Assembly: GCA_028753945.1 (NCBI GenBank)
Contig: JAPNXP010000001.1
Span: 13,196,501-13,260,500, forward strand
Length of the DNA: 64,000 nt
Direction: 5' to 3'
Source of the DNA: Hexactinellida sp. DTS-2022
Lineage: Eukaryota; Porifera; Hexactinellida
A program made the translations under genes and the position numbers. Below are positions 41,920 to 55,100 of this stretch, one piece after another. Position 1 is the stretch's first letter, and each line of letters starts with the position of its first letter. The notes beneath the pieces are model-generated. The model worked only from the letters and a program-made list of their open reading frames with translations, did not search any database and had not been told where the DNA came from.

Positions 41920-42685
41920 ATTATTAGCTCATCAACTCTCACTCTCAGAATACAATATATAAAGTACTGTCTGACTTTATTGATTATTATGGACACCTTA
42001 AGAGAACTGTGGGTAGTTACAAGAAGTGACGCTAACTTTATAATTATGTTACTAAAAAGAAACGAAATTATATAAGTTAATTAAGTCTACTTTAATATTT
42101 AAACTTTGGTTAAGTCTATGGTTACAGTGTAATATGCATAGATACTTTCCTATAAATAGTCTCATATTGCATTTATCTATAAATAAGCTGATTTAGTGGC
42201 TCTATACTATTCTACTCAACTTATACTATTTCATAATAATATTAGTTTTTGAGGATTTGTGTAAACTAAGTCAGAAATACACTATTTCACACTTCATTAC
42301 TTTGCCAATTTAACAGGTTAGTATTCATGATTTTTAAAACTATTTATTTTATTTGTTTATTGCATTTCTTTATCACAATATATGTTGCTAGGAAACGTGT
42401 CCTTAATTGAAAATCTCAAAGGAATTTATTGAATTCGGACATCCTTCAATTCTCAGCTAATTTCAGTGAGTTGACTTGCTTATATTTTATTGAATTTCTA
42501 ACATATCTATTCAGTAAACTTTAAACTTAATCTAAACATAACCAATAAATAATCCCGCATGTTAATTCTATTCATTTCATGAAATGTATTTATTTGTGTT
42601 TACTTGTGTTTATAGATTCTAACACGATTATAACAAAACTAACATAATCAATCAATTGAAATTCAAATAACAAGTAAGTTATTTT
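41920..42685. repeat. Dispersed repeat R1, copy b
   Basis: Second copy of the block at 20920-21965, without coding capacity. Confidence 0.65.
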
Positions 42686-42844
42686 CTGTTAAATACAAGT
42701 ATTAAATAATTCCCTACTGATCCTACGAATAAAGATCCTACGAATCTTCCCTAATAATATAATCTGTGTCCGTATTAACGAGGTTATACTGTACATACAC
42801 CTAACATTAGATCTATTGACGCAATAACAGTTCATAAATATACT

Positions 42845-43375
42845 TGTATTGTAACAAATGTGTTATACAATAATTAGTATGTACGCTTAATTAACCAGGT
42901 ACGTATGCAGGGCCGCATCAAGGGTCGTCTGAGCCCTGGTGCTGTCCAAAATTTCTGGGCCCCTATTTGTCTTACACTCTCTGGAGGCACGCTTCGCGGC
43001 CCCCTAATGGCCCCTCAGACCCTGGGCCCTGGTGCTGCAGCATCCATAGCCTCCCCCTTAATGCGGCCTTGTACGTATAATGCGGCCTAGTACGTAATTA
43101 GTATGTACTCTTAATTAATCAGGTACGTGTGTACTAACCATATTCTACTGATATTGGTTCGTATGCGATATTGAACACATGTTTGAGGTTTAATTCCCAA
43201 TAATTATTCAATGAGAGTACTTCCAGTGTCTAGCTCCATGCTATACTGATTATAATTATATCTGAATTATTCATTATTTGTGGATGTATCTCTATCTTAT
43301 TGAATATTATTTGGAATATTCTCACTAAATAACAAACTATAATAAGGAAACAACCGCATTAATATCATTAGAAAT
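42845..43375. repeat. Dispersed repeat R2, copy b, with hAT MITE insertion
   Basis: Matches 24300-24625 and is interrupted by the hAT MITE at 42908-43071. Confidence 0.65.
42908..43071. mobile_element. hAT MITE inserted in R2
   Basis: Ends CAGGGCCGCATCAAGGG and, inward, CAAGGCCGCATTAAGGG. Flanks TACGTATG (42900-42907) and TACGTATA (43072-43079), an 8-bp duplication with one change. R2 copy a at 24365 lacks it. Confidence 0.8.
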
Positions 43376-43998
43376 CAGAAATACTTTCATCGATTATTAT
43401 AAGTATTAGGAATAACTTTTATGCGAGATTAATTCAACAGAACTCGGTTAGTACGTTCCTGTATTGAAAGTGTCTTGCATTTATTATAAGGATTGAATAT
43501 ATTCAAAATAACTAACATTTTCAAAACTCGTACGGGAACATCCTTATGAAAAGTGATACGTAGGAATGCTTCAAGATAATCAATTGGAAATAGTACGGCG
43601 ATTCCTATTAAATTAGTATTAGCCAAAGTCAGGGACGTCGCCAGGATTTAATTGGGAAAGTGGCGGATTTAGGGGGCTCCCTCCTTGTAAAATTGACAAT
43701 AAATAGGTACAAATAGGGTGATGCAACCCAAAATAATAGAGTACACTACACTGCCGAGCTACAATCGTTCTTAAAAATATTGCTAATTAAAAAAGCTTGT
43801 CATAAATGTTATTTGAGAGTGTCTAATCTAAAGAATTTCCGGGAGTATACCCCAAAAAATCTCCCCTTAGTTCGCTTCGGTGCCCGGTGGGGCATATAAA
43901 TTGCCATGGGACAACAAATATTATATTAATGTTAGATCTAACAGTTTACGCGAAATTTTCATGTTTAATGTATCCAAAAGTATGAAAACAAAATCCAA

Positions 43999-44070
43999 TA
44001 CAGTCTACTTCGCTTAATTGGGACACGTTTGTTCCAGGCCACTTGTCCCAATTAATCGGAGATCTCAATT
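43999..44070. mobile_element. Pogo-like MITE fragment, family E variant
   Basis: TA followed by CAGTCTACTTCGCTTAATTG, with GACAC and TGTCCCAATTAATCGGAG. A related right half lies at 49630-49713, and others near 44405 and 51540-51660. Confidence 0.55.
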
Positions 44071-44684
44071 ATCCGAAAAAATTATGTAAATTAGTGATGT
44101 ACCAGCGAATTACAGCAATTTTAGTTTTAAACCTGTTACTCAATGCCCCCAATGCCTACTGACCCCTGATTCTACTCAATTCCATAATATTAGCCTTAAT
44201 ATTTTGTGAACCGTTTGGAATTATCCGTCAACCACTAGCTCATAATATCTGGTAAATTGCGATTTACAGAAATCAATAATAAAATAGTCTTAATGAGAAA
44301 TTTTGTTATACCTTTGAAGAATTTATCCAGATTAATAGACTTTGTGTTGATCAATATGAATTTTGAATTTACCGATGACCAATTTTGAACCAAATTGTTG
44401 AGTTTGTGCAGATTAAGAGGAGTTTGTCCCGATTTAACGGTACAAAAAACTACTAGCAATAATGTCAGGTAAAAATCAATTTTGACAGTAAAGTTATAAA
44501 GTAAACTATAATAAGCCCATTAAAATATGTTTGTACTGTCCTGAAATTCCTATTGGCCGTAGTAACATGCATTCATTTGCATATTGGCTAAGGGAATTAA
44601 ACTGTGTACTACTTAATATCCAGTGGCTGACATCTGGTGAATATCAGGAGTCGTATTAGCATTTATTAGTTTTGTTTAAGACAA

Positions 44685-45260
44685 TCTTTTATTTGTAATT
44701 ATTAACTCATCAACTCTCAGTATACAAAGTATAAAGTACAGACTTTATCGACCTTAAGAGAACATGGTAGTTACAAGTAGTGACGCTAGCTTTATAATTA
44801 TGTTACTGACATAAACTAATGTTGAAAGTTAATAAGTCTACTTTAATATTTAAATTTTGGTTAAGTATATGGTTACAGTGTAATATGCATAGAGACTTTC
44901 CTATAAATAGTCTCATATTGCATCTATCTATAAATAAGCTGATTTAGTGGCTCTATACTATTCTATTCAACTTATACTATTCCATAATAACATTATTAAT
45001 ACTTGAATATATTTGTGTAAACTCAGAAATAAACTACTACCAACAATTGTTAATTTGTCCAATTATCAGGTTAGTATTTGGAATTAAAAATAATTTATTT
45101 TATGTTAGTTCAAGAAATTTTTATCTAAATATCTGTTACTAGGAAACCTATCCATAATTGAAGAATTATTTCACAAATTAATTTGTTAGAATCACAAATA
45201 CTCCAATTCTCAGCTAATTACAGTTATTTGTCTTACTTATTTATTAGAATTTCGAACAAA
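44685..45260. repeat. Dispersed repeat R1, copy c
   Basis: Third copy of R1, same internal blocks as 20920 and 41920. Confidence 0.6.
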
Positions 45261-45269
45261 TATATTATT

Positions 45270-46860
45270 TTTCACTTAATCAGAACAAAAGTATTATAGC
45301 ATTGTAGTTATTTCATAATTGTCAGAATATGCTTGAAACTTGAGGTGCATCGAATTAATTATACAATAGGATACTTATTACACATGAATAACAACTTTAA
45401 GATTAAGATTGTGGGGGGTCGCGAGCATTTCCACATCTGTAAAAGGGGTCGCATGGTACAAAAGGTTGAAAACCCCTGGTATAGACTCTATGGGAGTAGA
45501 GTATTATCCTACTGTGAGCTACCAAAGTAGCCAATCTCTGCACATCGAGCCTCGCGGCTAGTTCGATTCATGTTAGATTCCTGTGCTCGACAAATTGAAA
45601 TTTTGATGTTGGCTAATTTAGCCACCACCTCACTATAACTCACTTTCAACGGCCGGATAAACAAACCACTGATGGGTTATTAACAAACTTCTGATCCCGG
45701 AATATAACACTAATATATATAACAAATAATACAACGAAAAATGCAATCTATACAAAATCCAAAATCCACAATTTTTGGTGGATTAGTTAAGCCACCAAAG
45801 GCAAGATTTGTTGTCCTAAGAAAGTTCTTTGATGGCTAGCAGCACCAAACAACCTAATTTGTCAGCACAGCTGGATTCCCCGGATTAGGGCAGTAGTGAC
45901 AGCCGGGTTAATCTAGGTGCCGGCAGGCATAGGTTGAGGTGCCAAGGTGTCTGCAGTGTCATTCTATTTGAATGCTGGATTGGTGCTTAATTTGGTGCCA
46001 GGTGTTGGCAGATTTTCTTAGCAATGATTTAATGGATAAATCCCTGTTTGGGTTCCGGACAAATTTTACCTTCCTCAAATAATGCCACATCATTGAATTA
46101 GACCGACCATGTATTATGATCAACACCTTTAGGGTGCCGTAAAACCATAATCCATGACAAATTACAGGCCAATAACATCCTAGATAAACCCCTATATGGC
46201 ATGTAATACTAGCTACCTAGCATTTGTAAAGTGCTACGACATTGCCGTAGTACTTTTCTAATTGATTTCTTTATATTGGGACTATATCTCACAATTCTAT
46301 AATGCTATGAGTTTATTTGTTATTCTATCAATGCCCAATATAAGAACTGCGAATTATGCTGTGCGTACCGTGTTGCTTCGAATAAGCGCCGAGCCAATAA
46401 AGATGGGATTGATTTAAACCCCATTAATAGATTACTGGAGTGTAACTACCGTATATCTACTGTCGCTGAGAACCATTAGAACACAAATAAAAAAATATTT
46501 TCTGGAATTTCCCAAATTTTCAGGATAAATCTGGCCAACGAAAACAATTAGCGCCGGATCCTTATTCGAAGCACACGGTAAATAGGAGTGCAACCTTGAT
46601 TATCCGAACTTCGATAAACCGAACGCTTCGAACACACCTGATTGGTCCAACCGTAATTCCACAGCCTTAAATTATCTGAACTGTAAATTATCCGAATATG
46701 TTAAACTGGTCTCAACTAGTTAATAATCTCATATATTATCCTACATCTGTAATACACATAAAATACAATTCTTCTGTTCAATTAATTAATTGCTCATCCT
46801 AATACTAAGATGTACAGTATACCATGTTAATACGTACACCAAGGGACCTTCAAGATGTGT
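45270..46860. other. Gene-free stretch
   Basis: Only a hAT-like right end (AAAAGGTTGAAAACCCCTG near 45460) and a pogo-like fragment near 46600 (GATTATCCGAACTTCGAT) were recognised. Nothing coding. Confidence 0.5.
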
Positions 46861-46864
46861 GTAC

Positions 46865-47020
46865 ACTAACAAGCCAAAAGTATTTTAATTATAGCAATAA
46901 TTTGTATCAAGCTTCAACATGTCTGTTTACATTAAACGATATGCAAAGTATATTAAAATAGCAAAATATTAGCAAATACAATTTATAGAGATATCAAACT
47001 CATTAACTATACCGTGACCT
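46865..47020. repeat. Tc1-like element R3, partial copy c
   Basis: AAGCCAAAAGTATTTTAATT and the ATCAAACTCATTAACTATA block match R3 copies upstream of both NACHT genes. The right end is missing. Confidence 0.5.
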
Positions 47021-48246
47021 TCGTTATATAAGGCCAATTCACGACTTTTAAAAATTGGACCATGGATGAGTTCGAATTCCATTGTAAAATAGAGGGTACT
47101 TTTTTATCTCGATTATTAGTAATGGTAGACCTGAAATATAACTTGTAACTATATGGGAACATCCGAACATGATATCAAGGTATACATAGCACCTTTAAAA
47201 ATTGTAATATGTCATCATCTGATGGTGTAATCGTAAATTTTCGCGCGAATTATCATGTTTTTAAAGCCTGCTTTTAACATAGTTAAACGCTTTATAAATG
47301 TTCAACATTGGTACATAGTGATACCCATATCTAGTTAAATAAAATATATCGAAATTATAAATGGAATGTTGACACATTCCTCGGTTGTGAGGCAAATGTA
47401 TATTTCCTAATGAGCCCTAACTCCAAAACTATAAATGTTATGTAAACTAGACTAGTGCTAATCTGTCCGCAATAGGTAACTTCCTATTCATAGATAGTAC
47501 ATTTTATATGCCTAACTTTAATACTTTTTGATTTTATGAGATAATTAACTCGTATTCCGTATATGGTATGAGCTCATAAAATCAAATAGTTATATTAAAA
47601 CTTCAGTTAAGTGTATGGTTACAGTGGAATATGCATAGAGATCTATTATTAATATTTTGATCTAATATTTGATGAGGAATTATATGTGAAGTGGTGCTCA
47701 TTTTTCGCTACTGGATTTCGCTACTAACTTCACATCGTATTCTTGTTTCACAACACTTCAGTCTATTAAATAGCTATAATATAGTCTCATACATTATAGC
47801 AAGTATAATTAATTGTATTACAGTGGATGCTGGTTATAAGAATATTCTATTATAGTGACTCCTATTTTGGGTAACAAATTGATATGCAATACAATGACAC
47901 AGAACATACTTTATTTGCCAAAATCTTTGGGCGTTTTTAGTGTATTTAACTGAGGCAAGAGATTTTTCTGGCCTAGTAGCGAATTGATACCACGACCTCC
48001 AATTAAGAATGTTTGATGAAACGAAGTGATCTAAATTTTTCATTATTATAAAGATTTAAACCAAGGTTGAAACCGAATACTGATATATTTGGTTGAACCA
48101 AATATTATTTGCCGAATAGTTGATATTTGGTTGCCAACCTGATATCTCTTTTCGGTAATCGGTATTCGATCTCCCGACCGAATACGAACAGTATTCGTAT
48201 TCGGTTGACGTAACCAATATTATCAGTATTCGTATTCGGAAGTGTA
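47021..48246. other. Gene-free stretch
   Basis: Contains a short R1 remnant (47580-47660) and one end of a family B MITE (CAGTGGATGCTGGTTATAAG at 47821). No gene seen. Confidence 0.5.
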
Positions 48247-48425
48247 TTATGTATACAGCCATTTGTAATCACGCTCCTAATCCTGGTTTGATTCAATTTT
48301 CATACGCATAAGTCACAAATTAATGAAACAATATAGGAGAAAATTCCAATTTTTCGCGCTCCTAATTAATTTTTTCCTAAATCATACTCCAAAAGGAGCG
48401 TCTCGCGTTCCTGGATAATTTCCTG
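48247..48425 (+). repeat. GGAGCG-hairpin repeat, copy 5
   Basis: TATACAGCCATTTGTAATCA start and AAAGGAGCGTCTCGCGTTCC hairpin, inserted within a region repeating CCGAATAC / GTATTCGG (48070-48450). Confidence 0.7.
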
Positions 48426-48467
48426 GTATTCGGTTAAGCAACCGAATATTAATATTATCAGTACAAG

Positions 48468-48660
48468 CTGCTCGTCCGCGCTACGCGCGTTCTTACAACT
48501 TGCACTTGGGCCTGCGGCCCTCGCTTGTATTCAAACACATGCCTTTTCAAATAAAATGCCGGTTTTAATCAATTACATACTCCAAAAGACGTAATGCAAA
48601 TTGGAAATTTATGTGCATGATTGAGCTCAATCTGAATCTAGGCGCCTATTTAAAAAATGT
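48468..48660 (-). repeat. Receptor-tail flank repeat, reverse copy
   Basis: AGCTGCTCGTCCGCGCTACG, ACAACTTGCACTTGGGCCTG and CTCGCTTGTATTCAAACACA match, reversed, the sequences at 35105-35410 and 58090-58400 that lie just downstream of the two receptor-tail copies. Confidence 0.65.
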
Positions 48661-49032
48661 CGGTTATGTAACGAAATACCCCATCCCTACATCTCGCTTT
48701 TGTCATTTTGTAATAAAAAGGATGGGCTGTAACACTTAACCCTTGGCATTACTTAATTTTCAAAGGCCCTATACACAGGTCATTATATTACGGGGAATCA
48801 TATGGGTAATATTTAGGTGACCGCTAGTGACCCACGTAACAGTAATGCTATTGTTTCAGTGTAGGGTTGTGCCCCCCTAAGATGTCTATTTATATCCGTG
48901 GGTCCCAGCCATAGGTATATACGTATAAGGACAGAAAAAAAATATGGGGAAATACTAATCAGCGCCTGTACTGTTGAATATTTATACTAATTATAACTGA
49001 GAATTTTCTAGATATTAACGCATGTCCGTGTA

Positions 49033-49171
49033 CAGGGGCGTAGGCAGGGGGGGTTTCCCGTTGCCCGGAAACCCCCCTAAACCTCTTAAAAAGTAGTCTA
49101 AGTGTACAGAGTCGACTGTACTAGTAAGCTGTTTGGAAACCCCCCTAGTGACCACCCTGGCTACGCCCCTG
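49033..49171. mobile_element. Short inverted-repeat MITE (CAGGGGCGTAG type)
   Basis: Ends CAGGGGCGTAGGCAGGG and, inward, CAGGGGCGTAGCCAGGG, flanked by CGTGTA at 49027-49032 and 49172-49177. The 6-bp match is shorter than the 8 bp expected of hAT. Confidence 0.7.
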
Positions 49172-49758
49172 CGTGTATAATAATATACCAACTCCAAATA
49201 GAAAATTAATTAAATATCACTAAGGAACTGTACAACTCTGTGGACCCCTGACTTTGGGATGTGGAGAAGTTATTGAATTGATTGGTAATAATCAAATGGT
49301 TTAGACACACGGAACACAAATGACTGTTTGGAAAAATTAACTTCCTCTCGACCAATTAAATCACAGTCTCATATAGGCATTATATAATGCACACTTAACA
49401 ATTGATAGAGTCACTAAACTGGAAAACCCTCGAATTTAATAGGATAAAAGTTTTGTCACCTTTAGGGAGGGAAAATGTGAATATTTTCTTAGATATTAGA
49501 ACTAGTTTCTAGATACATTATTTTCCATCCCCCTGCCAAATTTAAAGTCTGTAGCTCTTACCAGTTCATCAATTAATCCTGAACAACACAATCCAAATAC
49601 AAAAAGATCTATATGATTTAATATATAAGATTTTTCGGTTAATTGGAATATCTGCTTAATTGGGACAAGAGCCCCGGAACAAAAGTGTCCCAATTTAAGC
49701 GAAGTAGACTGTATTATTTATTTGTGGAATTATCTCTGAATTGTTAGAATATTCTATA

Positions 49759-49932
49759 TACAGTTGACTCCGCTTAATAGAGCCACCGGTTAATAGATTT
49801 CTTCGCTTAATGGGGTCAAAGTTTCGCAGGATTTATAGAACGGAATGAGAGTTTGGCTTAAAATATTTTCGTTTGATATATTTTTCCAAGTAACTTGGTC
49901 CCGAGGTGACTCTATTAAGCGGAGTCGACTAT
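49759..49932. mobile_element. Pogo-like MITE, family E
   Basis: TA-flanked, ends CAGTTGACTCCGCTTAATAG and, inward, AGTCGACTCCGCTTAATAGA. Confidence 0.8.
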
Positions 49933-50249
49933 ATATTTGGAATATTCTCACTATAATACAAACTGTAAACACTGGCGTAACGAGATAAAGTTCCGCTCGA
50001 GGCAAGTGTGCAAAACGCCGCCTTCCGTAAATACTAAGTTGTTTCAAAACAAACAAAACATTAGTGTGTATGTATAAAAGTTAAGAGATCAAGTTTATTT
50101 TACATGTAGTACACAACGAATATATTAGAGTATTTGTTAGATAATTCAATTGCTGCAGCTTCCATCTAGTTTTGTTCGCCGCGTTGTAAGCGTTGACGTT
50201 TGCAGCCATCCCCGCTCAGCCTGTCGAGACCTTTTTTGTATTGATTCTA

Positions 50250-50775
50250 TATGAAACAGCCCAAAGTATTTAAACAACAATAATTTATACTCATACATTC
50301 AAGCATCTAGCAGGATATTAACATTTGTTGATGCTTCAACATGGATGTTGACCTAAAACGATATGTTAAATAAAATAAAATAACCATATTTTAGAATTTA
50401 TATTTTTATGGAGGTGTTAAGCTCATTATCTATATAATGAGCTAATTAAATACATAATTTATGATCATTATGAGGAAGTTAGAATGTACAAATTCTGATT
50501 TCAGATTTGAATACTACATGGTCCAATTACTCTATGTACTCAATTTCTAATCATAACGATTAACTCCACTAAGATACAGCACATTCCCACTAGTGCCACT
50601 TCTTGTATATTGGAAAAAAATACTTCTAATCGCAAGTCTATGAAATTTTTAACTAAAGCAAATTATTTAAAGTGTTTCAGAGTAGGTTAAACAACCGTTA
50701 ATAAGCTACAAGAAGCATATTGTGTCCGGAACAAAATTCCTCTTGTTCAAATACTTTTGATCGTTGGTATATATT
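50250..50775. mobile_element. Tc1/mariner-like element R3, copy b
   Basis: Same non-coding body as 25414-25975, with CCCAAAGTATTTAAACA at left and TGTTCAAATACTTTTGATCG-like right end. About 1.37 kb upstream of the second NACHT ATG, with intervening sequence absent at the first locus. Confidence 0.6.
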
Positions 50776-50854
50776 ATTCTATCAATTGACATTGCTGTCG
50801 TTGAGGAAAAAACTCGAAAATTAAATTGAAATGTCCAAACAGGTATTTGTTACA

Positions 50855-51320
50855 TACGCGGCAACCGTACAGTGATTCACTGTACGGTACAGGGATTTAC
50901 CGTTTGGTTGTTCTGTACAGGCGTACAGGGATTAATTATATTTGTACACGGAATTTTTGTTGGGACAAATTACAGATTGTGAGTCTAATACTGACTAAAA
51001 ATGACCACATCCTCAAAATGTAGCATTATACATATATTGTGAAAATTAAGAATTCCAATTCAAGCGTACAGGGATTTCCCTTACAGTCTGTATTTGATGT
51101 TTCTCCTAAACCAAATTTAATGAATTTGTTTCATGACATCCTTAATGACATGATAGTATTTCTTTTGTCATGCAATGCTTGTGTAGTGCAATTCCCTATA
51201 GTATTTTCGCAAAATGATCCAGCGTAGCGAGTGACAAAAATTATTTTAGGGTGTACAGGGATTTTGGTCAATGTACAGGCGAAATTAGAGCTCCGTAAAG
51301 GATTATGACTCAAGTGCTTG
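50855..51320. mobile_element. Element X, copy 3 (degenerate)
   Basis: Repeated GTACAGGGATTT units (50900-51260) and TGTACAGGCGAAATTAGAGC near the right end, as at 36660-36931. It is part of the extra DNA between R3 and the second NACHT gene. Confidence 0.5.
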
Positions 51321-52148
51321 TATCCAATTAGCATGAGATTTGTGCAATTGTGAGAAACAGAATTTCAAATTCCGCCCCCAAAGCGAGCCGCTGTGGGCTC
51401 GTGCCCCATTGCCCCCCTTTGTTATGCCAACGCCTATTTAGATATATTGTTGTAGCTTTATCAGAATTGATCAATATTATTTGACTTTGTTCCAATTAAT
51501 ATGAATTAACTAATGAGCGAGCACCCATTTCAACCCAATTTGTTGAGTTTTGTCCCGATTAACTGGAGTTTGTCCCGAAAACTGAAATTCTTTGGTATTA
51601 ACTTCCATGGCAAGGCTTTGGTTCTTTGGGGGTTGTCCCAATTAAGCGGTTGCTACAGTATTAGCTAAGGGACTTAAAAGCTCATAAATAACTGGCTTAT
51701 AACTACGTATCCATTGAATACTGTTTTTAAAAAGCTATCGTTATCAAATTTCCAAATTATAAATTGATAATTAGGTTATCATGAATTTACGGAATGGATG
51801 AGGCCAAAATTTGGGGTTTGGTACTTAACTCCCCAATCCGAGGCCCAATTGTCTACGGCTACGACTTATTTAACTGGATCTGACGCATAATTGGCTAAAA
51901 GCTCGAACAAGCGATCAAATTAAGCAGAATGTGCTTTAGTTCAATAAAATTCGGCACAAACTAGAAGACATTGACATTTCCGAATACACGTTTTCAATTG
52001 GAAATTTGGCTCAATAAATTCCAAAATAAATTAATTGTAATATGTAGTCAAAACCAATTTAGTATAAACAAATTAAGCTTGTAGAATTGGTATACTCATT
52101 GCATTTATATCAATTATTTATACATGTAGGTTGACTTATTTCTGTGCT

Positions 52149-55100
52149 ATGGATATCACAAATCTAATTGCAATGAAGGAATTGTCAGCTAATCTGACAG
52201 AAGGAGATATCATTAGAATACGAGAAGTGATTGGTATTCCTGCTGGGCTCTGCGAGAGAGTTACCACAGGAACTCAGTTGCTAACAGCAATCAAGAGATG
52301 GAAACAGCACAATCCGCACCTGTTCTATCTGGTCCTACAGAGCATAAGACCCGACATGATAGCAGTAGCGAACAGACTGCCATGGCTATGTGCGTCTTCT
52401 CCCAGCGAATTTGAGAGCAGAGGAGAAGAACTGTCCATTAAATCCCTAATTGAACTGCTAAAGTCAGAAATAAAGACAGAGGAATGGCAGTTGATTTACA
52501 TGCATATCGAAACCGAGGCAGGAGAGAATATCGGATTTGAAATGACGATTGAAAAACTGCTGGAAAACGATTTACTCCAAAAAGACCTCATAAACCTATC
52601 TACTCTGCTAGGAGGAATAGACCGAAGTGATGTAGTCAATAAACTGGGACAATATTCAAAGGTATTCTCCGAGTATCAAGAAGGGGAATTTGAAACTAAA
52701 CTCAAGCGGGAATTGAATAAACAAGTGAGAGAGATGGCACAATGGGAGCAGAGACTGAAACAGTTCGCATTGATACAATACGAAACTGTCAAACAAATGA
52801 TTGGAGATAACGAGTCTGCCATGCTAGCACACGTGTACGTGGATCTGACAATAATGAAACAGAAGCCTAGACCTATTGACCTAGCAGACGAGACCACTTA
52901 CAACGAGATAGCGTACCTACGCAAGATAGCAAACAGAGAAGTTAAAATAGAACCAGTTGACTTCTCAGAGGAATTACGTAAACATGAACTCTTGAAACCA
53001 GAGATCTGGTGCATCATAGGCAACCCGGGTTGCGGAAAAACATTCCTAGCAAAGCGAACAGCACTAAGGTTCAGCAGCAGCGAACTAGTCGACATCAAAT
53101 ACTCCATCTCAATACCCTGTCGCAACACTGACTGGCATGCTATGGAGGCCACACGATACGAAGAGAAGACAAAGGTAGATTCAGAGTTTATACAAAAGTG
53201 GTTTTGTCTAGGCTTGCCAGTTGGAACCAGTTGGTCAAATGATCTAGCCAAGCACCTAAGCCAATCAGATGGAGAGGGACTCTTGATTATAATAGACGGA
53301 CTGGACGAGATTCCGCAAAAGGTTCCCTTTGAAAAGACCTTCCTATGCTCTCTACTGACCCGTCAATCCCTCACAAGATCAACAATAATTCTAACGAGTC
53401 GACCCGGCGCATGGACTAGCATATCCTCTGCAAACGAACTGATCATAGACCGTTACTATCAGGTGTTGGGCTTCTCGCCAGAGAATAGGGATCTGTACTT
53501 CAAAAAACAGATCACAAATGAGTCAAAACTGAAATACTGTTGGAAGTTAATGGAGCGACACGACGAAATGAATCAACTATCTCTAATACCAGTCAACGCA
53601 TCGTTATTCGCGGCACTACTGAAAGGAGAGGATTCTACCTCCATTAACACGCTAACCAAGCTCTACTACGAATTAGTACTGTACATGATCAGGAGAGAAC
53701 TATCTAGAATGGGCCTAAAAGAGTACTCTCGAGTCTCACGCATTTCAAACCTCCACACAGACATACTAGCCTGCTTGCATAGAATAGCATTCATAGCAAT
53801 CCTCGGAGTGGCAAACAGAGATCTGGTATCGGAAGAGACAGTGACTCTCAATTTGGGACAGGAAGAATACCCATGCCAGTGCTTAGGTCTAGCTCACGAG
53901 CACTACCGAAAGGAATCCGTCGGACTTATGAAACAAGTGTGGACATTTGTCCACCTGACTATGCAGGAGTTCGTATCTGCCCTCTATTTAGAACACACTA
54001 GCTGGATTAAGCAGTGCTACAGTGTTAGGTATATTTCCCACTCCGAGGCTAACTTCTCTCTGTTCCGAATGGTAGTCAGGTTCCTCTGTGGACTCCTGTC
54101 TGATAAAGCAGCTGCTCTTCTTTCCATCCTATACAGGTACCTGACTCCTCGGCCCATTCAGCTAATCGATATGCCTATGAGCTATCAACTTAACTACTGT
54201 GATTTGTATCACCATGAAGGTTGGAATCTATTCACCAAAATATATTTCCAATTAGCCTCAATTTTGTTTGAAAGTAACTCAGATTCAATTCCATTTTGGT
54301 TCAATAACTTCAAACAACACTTTCCGATGCCAGTGTATCTGTATGTACGAGAATCCGTCTCTCCCAATGAATGGATTTGTTTTATTCAGACTCTCAAACT
54401 TGTTTGTCGAATTCATCTCATATTTATCGACACTACCCATATCAATCCGACTCAATTCCACTCTTTGATCCAGGAAATGGGAATTTGTTCCATTAATTTA
54501 TTAGCTTTGCGATTCTATGAGAAAGATTCCACTACAGTCCTATCCTATACCGAAACTATTAGAGAGATAGGAATTAAGTCTGACACTAAAATTAGTATTG
54601 AGCTATCCGACTGTAATTTCAGTGCTGAGACATATGTTAATATCTTTCCTACGCCAACCAATCAGTTTATAGACAGCTTGAGCCTAAGTAGTAATAATTT
54701 ATATAAATTTTCACATAAAGCTCTTCAGGAATTAACCAATCTATTCTCTGCTATTCAATGCTTACGTGTTTATGAATCTAGAACTAATTACGACACTATG
54801 TTACCAGCTCTGTGTCAGGCGACACAACTAAGAGTATTACACCTCCGTGACATTGATTCTAAACACATTCCTAGCCTAACAGCTGTGCTACCTCAGTTCT
54901 CTAAGCTACAAGAGATTGCATTCAATAAGTACTCACTGCTACCTGCAATTTCTCATCTGTCAAATCTAACTTATCTACAGATAAGTTATGGTACAACTAG
55001 AAACACAACTCTCTGTGATCATTTGTTACAGATTATTAATGGGAACAGACACTCATTAAGAGGAATGCAATTGTGCAATTTGCACAAATTTGGATTGAAT

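Noticed and set aside
43429-43626. Open frame with a hydrophobic segment (GIAVLFPIDYLEAFLRI)
   Set aside because: It starts at TTG, is short, lies in repeat-rich DNA and has no splice or promoter context.
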